Of a stretch of DNA of 64,000 nt, positions 16,024 through 26,078 are shown in pieces (the first letter of the stretch is position 1; each line of letters starts with the position of its first letter). Under the pieces are notes generated by a model, which saw nothing but the letters and a program-made list of their open reading frames with translations, did not search any database and was not told where the DNA came from. The stretch is from DASSUW01 sp963792385. Lineage in GTDB: Bacteria > Actinomycetota > Thermoleophilia > Solirubrobacterales > Solirubrobacteraceae. The stretch spans positions 1,364,001 through 1,428,000 of the forward strand of contig CAWBVZ010000007.1 in assembly GCA_963792385.1 (NCBI GenBank), read 5' to 3'. The translations under genes and the position numbers were made by a program.

Positions 16024-17301
16024 TCACTTGGCGGCCTGAGCCTTGATCGTCGAGTCGAACGTCAGCTCGCCGTCCTTGACGGTGTAGACGCCGTAATCGG
16101 TCAGCGTCGTGTCGCCGTTCTCATCGATCGAGTAGGTGCCGAGAACGCTCTCGCGGTCCTTCGTGTCGAAGAGCGCCTTGATGATGTCTTCCTTGCTGCC
16201 CGTGCCCGAACGCTCGATCGCGTCGAGGGCAAGCCGCATGGCCTCGTAGCCGTAGATGGCGTACGGGTCAGGGTTGGGCTCTCCGTACTTGTCGGAGAAC
16301 TGCTGGAAGAAGTCCTGGCCTTCCGGCGGGTACTCGTCGGGAGACAGGGTCGCAACGGTCACCTTGACCTTGTTGGCCACGTCGGCCGGGATGCCACCCT
16401 CCTTGGGATCGGCAAACCCGGACTCCGCCACGCCGTCCGGCCCGTAGAGCTTCGCGTCCGGAATCGCGGCCGAGAAGTCCTTGTAGAGCTGGACCGCGTT
16501 GTTCGCGGTGATGCCCGAGTAGACGAAGCAGTCCGCGCCGGCGCCCTTGGCCTTGGAGGCCAGCGAGCGGTAGTTCGGAGCGTTCTTGTCGATCGCCTCG
16601 TTGGAAACGATGTCCAGGCCCTGAGCGTCAGCCGAGAGCTGGATGTTCTTGGCCAGGCCCGCGCCGTAGACCTCCTTGTCGTTGGTCATCTGGACCTTGG
16701 TGCAGCCGTCCTCCTTCATGAGCGTCGCGAGGGCTGCGGCCTGGATCGTGTCCTTCGGGACGATGCGCGTGTAGGTGCGCGTGCCGGCCGGATAGAACTT
16801 GTCCGGCTCGCCGGGCTCGGACCCGGGCTCGTCAGAGGTCAGACCAACGTACGTGTTCGCCGGCGAGATCTGCGGGACCCCGGCCTCGTTGAGGACCGGA
16901 ATCGAGATCGCCGAAGCGCCCGAGTTGAACTCGCCGATGTACACGGCGGTCGAGTCATCCTGAGCGGCCTTGCTGGCGTTCGCCTGGGTCGCCTCAGGCG
17001 TCCAGGATCCGGCCTGCGCGGTCGAGTCGTCCAGCGACTGGTACTTGACCGTGAAGTCGCCGGCCTTTCCGCCCGCCTGCTCGAGCGCGAGCTTGATGCC
17101 GTTCACAAGAGCGGTCGTCTGGGGACGAGAAGCTCCCTGGAGCGGGAGTGACGAGTAGATGGTGACGCTCTTGCCGGCGCTACCGCCGCCGCCGCTGTCG
17201 CTACCGCCACCGCCACCGTTGTCGTCGTCGCCGCACGCGCCCACGCCGAGCGCGAGCGCGCCGACGAGGCAGCCTGTTGCTGCCAACCAGCGTGAATTCA
17301 A
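16024..17301 (-). CDS. ABC transporter substrate-binding lipoprotein (LivK-like)
   Basis: A 425-residue lipoprotein that captures the ligand outside the cell. From TTG 17301 the protein starts MNSRWLAATGCLVGAL and has the lipobox GVGAC at about residue 23, then a Gly/Ser/Asp linker. IYSSLPLQG and GIKLALEQAGG begin the type I periplasmic-binding fold; the LivK family binds leucine/isoleucine/valine or amides. An upstream ATG at 17316 exists, but the AGGAGGGG ribosome site lies within its first codons and is spaced 6 bp from TTG 17301, which decides the start. It leads the importer operon. Confidence 0.9.
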   Translation of the reverse strand: MNSRWLAATGCLVGALALGVGACGDDDNGGGGGSDSGGGGSAGKSVTIYSSLPLQGASRPQTTALVNGIKLALEQAGGKAGDFTVKYQSLDDSTAQAGSWTPEATQANASKAAQDDSTAVYIGEFNSGASAISIPVLNEAGVPQISPANTYVGLTSDEPGSEPGEPDKFYPAGTRTYTRIVPKDTIQAAALATLMKEDGCTKVQMTNDKEVYGAGLAKNIQLSADAQGLDIVSNEAIDKNAPNYRSLASKAKGAGADCFVYSGITANNAVQLYKDFSAAIPDAKLYGPDGVAESGFADPKEGGIPADVANKVKVTVATLSPDEYPPEGQDFFQQFSDKYGEPNPDPYAIYGYEAMRLALDAIERSGTGSKEDIIKALFDTKDRESVLGTYSIDENGDTTLTDYGVYTVKDGELTFDSTIKAQAAK

Positions 17302-17467
17302 GGAACCCCTCCTCATAAGGGTTTGATTTGGGCGGCGATTCTACGCACGCCCATTCCGGCCGTGCAACAGAGTGGCACGTAGCACGGCAGATTGCGGGAT
17401 ACGGCGAACCGGGGGGTGCGCGGCGGTCCTACGGCGTCGCCGGGGACCCGCAGGTATGGAGGGAACG

Positions 17468-17635
17468 TCAGCCTTCCCGGCGATTGCCCGGGAGATGCGG
17501 TGTGACGATGCTCATCGCGGAAGCGATGACGACCATCACGATGGTGATGATGAACGCGTCGAAGGACTTCACGCCGAGGGCCCACAGGACGATCCAGATG
17601 ACGAGCCCGGCGATGAGAGTGAGCAGGACGCCCAT
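17468..17635 (-). CDS. Small membrane protein downstream of trpA
   Basis: A 55-residue protein with two hydrophobic segments (VLLTLIAGLVIWIVLWALG and AFIITIVMVVIASAMSIV) and a short basic tail PHLPGNRREG. ATG 17635 lies 13 bp after the trpA stop on the same strand. The pattern resembles small actinobacterial membrane proteins of unknown function. The rest of the 17302-17467 gap holds nothing I can identify beyond upstream DNA for the binding-protein gene. Confidence 0.6.
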   Translation of the reverse strand: MGVLLTLIAGLVIWIVLWALGVKSFDAFIITIVMVVIASAMSIVTPHLPGNRREG

Positions 17636-17648
17636 GACGGCGCGAAGC

Positions 17649-18457
17649 CTAGCGCTGGAGCGCCTTTGCGAGCGGCGCGACCAACTCGCCGACCGCTGAT
17701 GCGACACCCGCCCGCCCGCTGCCGGCGTCTACGGCCTCCGTCGCGGCGCGCACCAGGCGCGAGCCGACGATCACGCCGTCGGCCCCGGCGTCGGCCGCCC
17801 CGACGGCCTGCTCGGGGGTCGAGATGCCGAATCCGACCGCCACCGGCACCGGGCAATGCGCCTTCGCACGGGCGAGCACGGACGCCAGCGCGGCGTCCAC
17901 TCCGGCCCGCTCGCCGGTCGTCCCGGTGACCGAGACCGTGTAGAGAAATCCACGCGCGCCGCCCGCGATCGTGGCGAGCCGGTCGTCCGGCGTCGTCGGC
18001 GCGATCAACGGCACGAGGGCCAGGCCGGCGTCGTCGAGCGCCGCCCGCACCGCTCCGGCCTCCTCGAGCGGCAGGTCGGGCACGATCAGGCCGCTGGCGC
18101 CGGCGGCGACGAGCTCGCCGGCGAATCGCTCGATACCGCGCGCGAACAGCGGGTTGGCGTAACACATGAGCACGACCGGCACGCGCTCGGCGAGCCGGGC
18201 GGCGACCTGCAGTATCCCGTGCAGCGTGGCTCCTGCCGCCAGCGCGCGAGTGGCGGCGGCATGGATCACCGGGCCGTCCGCGAGCGGGTCTGAGAACGGC
18301 ACCCCGAGCTCGAAGAGGTCCGCTCCGGCGTCGGCGCACGCTTCGCCGATCGCGATCGACCCTTCCAGGTCCGGGAACCCGCCCATCAGGTACGGCATCA
18401 GCGCCGCGCGGCCCGGAGCCGCCGCGAACGCCGCCGCGATCCGTTCCTTACCAGTGC

Positions 18458-18461
<4 letters not shown>
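17649..18461 (-). CDS. trpA: Tryptophan synthase alpha subunit
   Basis: A 270-residue TIM barrel that cleaves indole-3-glycerol phosphate to indole and passes it to TrpB. The catalytic region LFELGVPFSDPLADGP (about residue 48) holds the Glu and Asp needed for catalysis; the phosphate-binding end is VGFGISTPEQA and DGVIVGSRLV. Start TTG 18461 overlaps the trpB stop (TTGA) by 4 bp, giving MSTGKERIAAAF, which matches the family N-terminus. It is the last enzyme gene of the trp cluster. Confidence 0.95.
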
Positions 18462-19647
<1,186 letters not shown>

Positions 19648-19651
<4 letters not shown>

Positions 19652-20280
19652 GCGATCGCCGCCTCCTTCGCAGCGGCCATGAACGCCTCGACCTTCGCGT
19701 GGTCCTTGATCCCCGGCGCGGACTCGACGCCGGAGGCGACGTCAACCGCCCACGGGCGCACGGTGGCGATGCCCTCCGCGACGTTCTCCGGCGTGAGGCC
19801 GCCGGACAGGATCAGCGGCGCCTGCGAGTGGCGCTGGGCGGCGAGCGCCCAGTCGAACGTCTGGCCGGTCCCGCCCCACGCCGAGCCGACCGCGGCGTCG
19901 AGCAGGAGCAGGTCGGTGTGGAAGCGCGCGGCATCCTGGATATCGGCGCCGGAGGCGACGCGCACGGCCTTGATCACGCGCAGGCCGGTCCGCTCGGCGA
20001 CGGCCGTGCAGAACGCCGGCCCCTCGTCCCCGTGCAGCTGGATGTGCGTGAGCCCGATGCCCTGGGCGGCGCGGGACACCTCGTCGAGCGTGGGGTTCAC
20101 GAACACGCCGACCAGCTCAAGGCGGCGGCGCATGGCGCGAGCGATCCCGGCGGCCACGCCAGGGTCGGCGGCCCGCTTGGAGCCCGGCCAGAGGATGAAG
20201 CCGATCGCCCACGCGTCCAGCGAGGCCGCCAGCTCGGCGTCCTCGTGACGGGTGATCCCGCACAGCTTCACTCGGGCCAT
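19648..20280 (-). CDS. trpF: Phosphoribosylanthranilate isomerase
   Basis: A 210-residue TIM-barrel isomerase for the third step from chorismate. VKLCGITRHEDAELA supplies the catalytic Cys near the start, and the catalytic Asp is in TDLLLLDAAVGSAWGGTGQ; LSGGLTPENVAEGI and DVASGVESAPGIKD bind phosphate. It is separated from trpC by htrA and a palindromic element, unlike the usual contiguous order. Confidence 0.95.
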
Positions 20281-20294
20281 GCGGCCATCCTAGT

Positions 20295-20347
20295 CGGGCG
20301 GCTGGATGCCGCCCGTCGCAGTCAGACGCGGGACCGGATGTCCCGCG
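20295..20347 (-). terminator. Two tandem hairpins downstream of the HtrA-like gene
   Basis: CGGGCGGC (20295-20302) pairs perfectly with GCCGCCCG (20308-20315), and CGCGGGAC (20327-20334) with GTCCCGCG (20340-20347). Each is an 8-bp stem with a 5-nt loop. They fill the 73-bp gap between htrA (ends 20354) and trpF (starts 20280). No U-tract follows, but the pair may terminate or slow transcription of htrA and so partly separate trpFBA from the upstream genes. Confidence 0.55.
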
Positions 20348-20353
20348 GAGCTA

Positions 20354-21427
20354 CTAACTTCCAGGCACCGTGGCGGGTCGCTCGTCGAGCCGGAGGTCGA
20401 CGTCGCCCTGACTGCCGTCGCGCAGCACGTGCAGCCGCACCGACTGGCCCGGCTGGTGGCGGTCGACCTCTGCGAGGAGATCGACGAGGGTGTCCGCCGG
20501 GTGGCCGTCGATCGCCTCGATCATGTCGCCCGTATGCAGCCCCGCGCGGTCGGCCGGGCCGCTGGCGAAGACCTGAACGACCTCGACGCCGCCGGAGGCG
20601 GTGCGCCCCTGCAACCCGAGGTACGGGCGGACCACCTTGTGGTCCTCTGCGAGCTGGGTCGCCACATCGCGGACCGTGTTTATGGGGATCGCGTAGCTCG
20701 CAGCACCGTCGCCATTGGTCAACTGCGTGCTGACCGCGATTACGCGCCCGTCGGCGCCGAGCAGCGGGCCGCCGGACGTGGCCGGCTCGATCACGGCGTC
20801 GGTCTGCAGCAGGTCGTCGACGATGAAGCCGCCGGGCGCCTCGATCCGCTGGCCGGAGGCGGCGATCCGGCCGGTGCCCGCGGTGGGCTGCGAGCCGTTC
20901 GAGTTGGCGATCGCGATCACTTGGTCGCCCGGCCGCACGAGGCTGGAGTCGCCGAGCTCGAGCGGGCGCAGGTCGAGCCCTTCGGGGTCGACGGCGAGCA
21001 CCGCGAGGTCGGTCTCCTGGTCCTTGCCGATCACGCGCGCCGGCACGATCTGGCCGTCCGGGAACGTGACCTGGATGCCGGTGACGCCGTTCACCACGTG
21101 CGCGTTGGTGACCACGCGGCCGTCGCCGTCGAGCACGAAGCCCGAACCGGTCGAGAGCGAGAGCTCGCTGCCGGCGTCGGTCTTGAACGCGTCCGCGCCG
21201 GGCTGCACGGTCTGCGCGCTGATGTAGACGACGCCCGCGGACGCGCGGTCGTAGATCTCGTTCGCGTTCAGCGCACCGCCGGAGCCGAGTGCGATCACGC
21301 CCTGCTCGCGGGCCAGCGGCCCGGCGGTGCTGCGGCCGCCCGCGACCATCGCGGCAACGGTAAGCCCGCTTCCGATCACGGCAGCGAGAATCGGGACGAC
21401 AACCTGTCGGCGGGTCACAACCCCCAA
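20354..21427 (-). CDS. HtrA/DegP-like serine protease with PDZ domain, inside the trp cluster
   Basis: A 357-residue membrane-anchored protease: one N-terminal helix (VVVPILAAVIGSGLTVAAMVAG), a trypsin-like domain and a C-terminal PDZ domain (VVRPYLGLQG...HTGDMIEAIDGHPA). His (VVTNAHVV) and Asp (TDLAVLAV) of the triad are present. The Ser region reads EPATSGGPL instead of the usual xPGNSGGPL, so the oxyanion-hole Gly-Asn is replaced. TTG 21427 is chosen because GGAGG at 21433-21437 is 5 nt away; a longer GTG start at 21469 would lie inside the palindromic element. It probably acts on misfolded envelope proteins. Confidence 0.88.
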   Translation of the reverse strand: MGVVTRRQVVVPILAAVIGSGLTVAAMVAGGRSTAGPLAREQGVIALGSGGALNANEIYDRASAGVVYISAQTVQPGADAFKTDAGSELSLSTGSGFVLDGDGRVVTNAHVVNGVTGIQVTFPDGQIVPARVIGKDQETDLAVLAVDPEGLDLRPLELGDSSLVRPGDQVIAIANSNGSQPTAGTGRIAASGQRIEAPGGFIVDDLLQTDAVIEPATSGGPLLGADGRVIAVSTQLTNGDGAASYAIPINTVRDVATQLAEDHKVVRPYLGLQGRTASGGVEVVQVFASGPADRAGLHTGDMIEAIDGHPADTLVDLLAEVDRHQPGQSVRLHVLRDGSQGDVDLRLDERPATVPGS

Positions 21428-21456
21428 GGGTGCCTCCGGTGCGTTAGTGGGGGCTA

Positions 21457-21619
21457 AACCCGGATCCACCGATCAATCGTGGAGGCCTCGGCGTCGTGGG
21501 CGCCGTCCAGGGTCGATTGGCCGAGCCAACCTCAGGGTGGCCCCCTTTGGAGCTCGGCCAATCGGCGCTGGGCGCCGTCCACGGCGGCGAGGCGCCGCGA
21601 GAATCGGTGGATTCGGGTT
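21457..21619. repeat. Palindromic element A, copy 1 (between trpC and htrA)
   Basis: A 163-bp element bounded by AACCCGGATCCACCGAT (21457-21473) and its inverted partner ATCGGTGGATTCGGGTT (21603-21619), 16 of 17 paired, the exception being a G-U-compatible wobble. An inner stem pairs GTCGATTGGCCGAGC (21512-21526) with GCTCGGCCAATCGGC (21552-21566). The right end overlaps the trpC stop (TGA 21619-21621); the left end is about 20 bp before the htrA ribosome site. A second copy lies at 42036-42194. No coding capacity and no transposase. Confidence 0.85.
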
Positions 21620-22407
21620 CAAACCGTGTCGCCGCCGCCGGTCAACCGGCGGCAGGCTTCCTCGATGTCAGCGGCGCGCATCAGCGTCTCGCCGATCAGC
21701 ACGGCGTCCACGCCGACGTCCTCGAGGCTGTCGAGCTGGTCGCGCGTCGAGTACCCGGACTCGGACACCACGGTCTTGCCGGCCGGGATGTCGGACAGCA
21801 GATCAAACGTGCGCTCGATGTCGATCGAGAAGTCCGTCAGGTCGCGGTTGTTGATGCCGAGCACGTCTGCCTCGACGTCGAGCGCGACGTTCAGCTCGCG
21901 CTCGTCGTGCACCTCGACGAGCGCATCGAGGTCGAGCGTGCTCGCCTCGCGCAGCAGGTTCCACAGGTCGTCGGGCTCGAGCGCGGCGACGATCAGCAGG
22001 ATCGCGTCGGCGCCCGCGGCGGCCGACTCGTACAGCTGGTACGGGTCGACGATGAAGTCCTTGCGCAGCACCGGCAGGCCGCTGATCGCGCGCGCGGAGT
22101 GCAGGTCGTCCAGCGAGCCGCCGAAGTGGAACGGCTCGGTCAGGATCGAGAGCGCGGCGGCACCGCCGCGCTCGTACGCCCGCACGACGTCGTCGACCGA
22201 CGAGCCCTCGCGGATGACGCCCGCCGACGGCGAGCGGCGCTTGTGCTCGGCGATCACCGAGATGCCCGGCCGCAGCAGTGCCTCCGAGAACGGCCGCCCC
22301 TCGGGGCGGTCGGCGATCGCGGCCTCGAGCCGGGCGAGCGGCACGCGCTCGCGGCGCCGGCCGACCTCGTCGCGGGTGTCCTCCACGATCCGTTCGAGCA
22401 CGCTCAC
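21619..22407 (-). CDS. trpC: Indole-3-glycerol phosphate synthase
   Basis: A 262-residue TIM barrel converting CdRP to indole-3-glycerol phosphate. Catalytic motifs are in order: VIAEHKRRSPSAG (Glu/Lys), LPVLRKDFIVDPYQ (Lys), DALVEVHDERE, LGINNRDL and VSESGYSTRDQ. GTG 22407 overlaps the trpD stop (GTGA). Its own stop codon is formed together with the end of palindromic element A. Confidence 0.96.
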   Translation of the reverse strand: MSVLERIVEDTRDEVGRRRERVPLARLEAAIADRPEGRPFSEALLRPGISVIAEHKRRSPSAGVIREGSSVDDVVRAYERGGAAALSILTEPFHFGGSLDDLHSARAISGLPVLRKDFIVDPYQLYESAAAGADAILLIVAALEPDDLWNLLREASTLDLDALVEVHDERELNVALDVEADVLGINNRDLTDFSIDIERTFDLLSDIPAGKTVVSESGYSTRDQLDSLEDVGVDAVLIGETLMRAADIEEACRRLTGGGDTV

Positions 22408-23415
22408 GCCGGGGCCAGCTCCCTGGTCATCTCCACCAATCGGTCCAGCGCAGCGGCCGCGCGGCCATCATCGATCGCGGCCTCGGCCGCACGCGCTCCG
22501 GCCTCCAGCGACTCGACCCTGCCGGCGACGTAGATCGCGGCGCCCGCGTTGAGCACGGCGAGGTCGCGCTGCGGGCCCGCCTCGCCGGCGAAGATCCGCC
22601 GCGTCGTGTCCGCATTGTCCTCCGGCGTCCCGCCGGCGAGATCCTGCGGCCGCGCGCGCGGAAGCCCGACGTCCTCGGGGGACACCTCGTAGGAGCGGTG
22701 AACCTCGGAACCGTCGACCTCCACCACTCGAGTTGTCCCTGACGTGCTCATCTCGTCAAGACCGTCGGCGCTGGACACTACCAGCGCCTTGCGGGCGCCA
22801 AGCCTGGCGAGCGCTCCCGCGATCGTGTCCAGGAACGCCGAGTCCGACACCCCGATCACCTGCCGGGTCGCCCCAGCCGGGTTGGTGAGCGGGCCCAGGA
22901 AGTTGAAGATCGTGCGCACGGCGAGGTCCTTGCGCACGGGCACGACGAACCGCGTGGCCCCGTGGTGGGCGGGGGCGAACATGAATCCGAAGCCCGCCTC
23001 CTGGATGCAGCGGGCGACAGCCTCGGGATCGAGGTCGATGCGCACGCCGAGCGCCTCCAGCACGTCGGCCGAGCCCGACAGCCCGGTGGCGGAGCGGTTG
23101 CCGTGCTTGGCGACCGCGCAGCCGGCGCCCGCCGCGATCAGCGCGGCGGTGGTCGAGACGTTGAACGTCGGCCGCCCGCCGCCGGTACCCGCGGTGTCGA
23201 TCAGGTCGTCGCGGCCGGTCCTCACCGGCGTGGCGAGCCGCCGCATCGTCGTCGCGAGCCCAACCAGCTCGTCGACGGTCTCCCCCTTCGTGCGCAGCGC
23301 GATCAGCACGGCCGCGGTCTGCACCTCGGAGGCGTTGCCCTCCATGATCTCGGCGAGCACGGCGGCCGCCTGGTCCACCGACAGGTCCCGCCGCGACGCC
23401 AGCGCGTCGATCGCG

Positions 23416-23438
<23 letters not shown>
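22404..23438 (-). CDS. trpD: Anthranilate phosphoribosyltransferase
   Basis: A 344-residue type III phosphoribosyltransferase joining PRPP and anthranilate. DTAGTGGGRPTFNVST binds PRPP and KHGNRSATGLSGSADVLEALG binds anthranilate; ANM-like FMFAPAHHGA and the VVSSADGLDEMSTSGTT segment are conserved. The best start is TTG 23438, overlapping the trpG end by 23 bp, giving MGNSILTDAIDALAS. Overlap indicates coupling with trpG. Confidence 0.95.
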
Positions 23439-23987
<549 letters not shown>

Positions 23988-23991
<4 letters not shown>

Positions 23992-25397
23992 GGCCACGCC
24001 TCCTGCCCGGCCGCGAGCTCGATCGCGCGCACCACGCCGCGCGCCTTCGCGCGCGACTCCTCGTACTCATAGTCGGGCCGCGCGTCGGCCACGGTGCCGC
24101 CGCCCGCCTGCACATGCGCGACGCCGTCCTTGACCACGACGGTGCGGATGCAGATGCAGGTGTCGAGCTCACCGGCGTACGACAGCCAGCCGACCGCGCC
24201 GCCGTAGGCGCCGCGCTTGACCGGTTCGAGCTCGTCGATGATCTCCATCGCGCGCACCTTCGGAGCCCCGGAGAGCGTGCCCGCGGGGAGCAGCGAGCGC
24301 AGCGCGTCGACCGCGCCGACGTCCTCGCGCAGCGTCCCGGCGACCGACGACACGATGTGCATCACGTGCGAGTAGGTCTCGACGCCCATGAACGACTCGA
24401 CCTCGACGGAGCCGTACTCGCACACCCGCCCGAGGTCGTTGCGCCCGAGGTCGACCAGCATCACGTGCTCGGCGCGCTCCTTCTCGTCGGCGAGCAGGTC
24501 CTGCGCGATCTCCTTGTCCTCGTCCAGCGTGGCGCCGCGCGGGCGCGTGCCGGCGATCGGGCGGGTCGAGACGTGGCGGCCGGAGACGGTGAGCAGCGGC
24601 TCCGGCGACGCGCCGACGAGCTGGAAGTCCTCGAAGTCGAGGAAGTACATGTACGGCGACGGGTTGACGGCGCGCAGCCCGCGGTAGATCGAGAACGGCT
24701 CGACCGGGACCTCGGCCGACCAGCGCTGCGAGGGCACGACCTGGAACGCGTCCCCGGCATGCACGTACTCGATGATCCGCGAGACCATCGCCTCGAACGC
24801 CTCGCGCGGCATGTTGGACTCGAACGTCGGCTCGGGACGCGCCGCGGCGGCCTGCCGCGGGAGCGGCTTGGCGAGCCGCTCGCGCACCTCGCGGATCGCC
24901 TCCCGCGCGCGCTCGTGCGCTTCGTCGTCCTCGTCGACGTAGGCGTTGGCGAGGATCGTGACGGTGTGCTTGAGGTGGTCGAACGCGACGATCACGTCGG
25001 ACAGCATCAGCGCCATGTCGGGCAGGCCGACCGGGTCCGGGTTCGGCTCCGCAAGCCGCTCGACGGCGCGCACGCAGTCGTAGCCGAAGAAGCCGACGGC
25101 GCCGCCCGTGAAGGGGATCGGCTCCGGCGACGGGGCCTGGCGGAAGCGCGCGATCTCGGCGGCCGCGAGCGCGTACGGATCGCCGCCGTCGGCGAGCGTC
25201 CAGCGGATCACGCTGCGCGGCTTGTAGCCGATGAACGACCAGCGCCCGACGCGCTGGCCCTGCTCCGCCGACTCGAGCAGGAACGCCGGCCCGGAGCCGC
25301 GCAGCTTCAGGAACGCCGAGACGGGCGTCTCGCAGTCCTCGATGAAGGTCTCGCAGACCGGGACGAGGTTGTGCGTGCTCTCAGCGACGCCGGCCAA
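23988..25397 (-). CDS. trpE: Anthranilate synthase component I
   Basis: A 469-residue chorismate-utilising enzyme. The N-terminal FLLESAEQGQRVGRWSFIG holds the LLES feedback-inhibition site for tryptophan, so the enzyme should be allosterically controlled. Catalytic regions include STRPIAGTRPRG, DLGRNDLGRVCEYGSV, HIVSSVAG, LPAGTLSGAPKVRAME and IRTVVVKDG. TTG 25397 has GGAGG 6 nt upstream and overlaps the end of hisIE by 17 bp. Confidence 0.96.
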
Positions 25398-25977
25398 TGA
25401 GCACCTCCTCCGCGTCGGCGAGGCTCAGCCCGCGTGACCGCAGCAGGACGGCGAGGTGGTAGAGCACGTCGGCGGCTTCTTCGGCGACCCGCTCGTCGCT
25501 CTCCTCGCGCGCGGCGCGCGCCACCTCCTCGGCCTCCTCGCGCACCTTCTCCCCCACCTGCTCGGGGTCGGCCAGCAGCTCCGCGGTGTACGAGCCGTCT
25601 GGGCGCTCGGCCGCGCGCGCCGCGATCGTGCGCTCGAGGCCGGGCAGCGCCTCGTGCGGCGCAGGCGGCTCCAGGTCGCCGTTGTGGAAGCACGTGCGCG
25701 CGCCGGTGTGGCAGGCGGGGCCCGCCGGCTCGACGATCGCCAGCACCGCGTCGAGGTCGCAGTCGAAACGCAGCGCCTTGACGGCCTGCGTGTTGCCCGA
25801 CGTCGCGCCCTTGTGCCACAGCTCGTCACGCGAGCGGCTCCAGAGGTGCAGCTCGCCGGTCTCGCGCGTGCGGGCGAGCGCCTCGGCGTTGATGTACGCG
25901 AGCGTCAGGACCTCGCCCGAGGCCCAGTCCTGGATGACGCAGGGAGCGAGCCCGCGCTCGTCGAAGGCGATCTCCAT
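25381..25977 (-). CDS. hisIE: Bifunctional phosphoribosyl-AMP cyclohydrolase / phosphoribosyl-ATP pyrophosphatase
   Basis: A 198-residue fusion for steps 2 and 3 of histidine synthesis. The HisI half (about 1-105) has LAYINAEALARTRETGELHLWSRSRDELW, HKGATSGNTQ and metal ligands in CHTGARTCF. The HisE half (about 110-198) has VGEKVREEAEEVARAA and EEAADVLYHLAVLLRSRG with the Mg-binding acidic helices. It heads the trp gene run, overlapping trpE. No leader peptide with Trp or His codons is seen in the 80 bp before it. Confidence 0.95.
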   Translation of the reverse strand: MEIAFDERGLAPCVIQDWASGEVLTLAYINAEALARTRETGELHLWSRSRDELWHKGATSGNTQAVKALRFDCDLDAVLAIVEPAGPACHTGARTCFHNGDLEPPAPHEALPGLERTIAARAAERPDGSYTAELLADPEQVGEKVREEAEEVARAAREESDERVAEEAADVLYHLAVLLRSRGLSLADAEEVLIGRRR

Positions 25978-26008
25978 CGGACGCGCCAGTCTAGGCCGCT
26001 GGCGGGAT

Positions 26009-26078
26009 CGGCGAACGTCAACTGCGGCATTAAGGGGCGGCTGAAATCCCAGCTTCCCTACCCAGCCGCAGTTCGCCG
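26009..26078. repeat. Family B palindrome between hisIE and the reductase gene
   Basis: CGGCGAA (26009-26015) and CTGCGGC (26022-26028), separated by the bulge CGTCAA, pair with GCCGCAG (26065-26071) and TTCGCCG (26072-26078). The bulged sequence plus flank reads GAACGTCAACTGCGG, as in the element at 8086. Nearby TGCGGCATTAAG and GAAATCC...CTACCCAGC match 8288-8299 and 8324-8349. The right arm overlaps the 3' end of the reductase gene and supplies its TAG stop. It may act as a terminator between the two transcription units. Confidence 0.65.

Noticed and set aside
25978..26057. Tryptophan attenuator before hisIE
   Set aside because: No short leader frame with clustered Trp codons and no alternating hairpins; the region holds only the family B palindrome.
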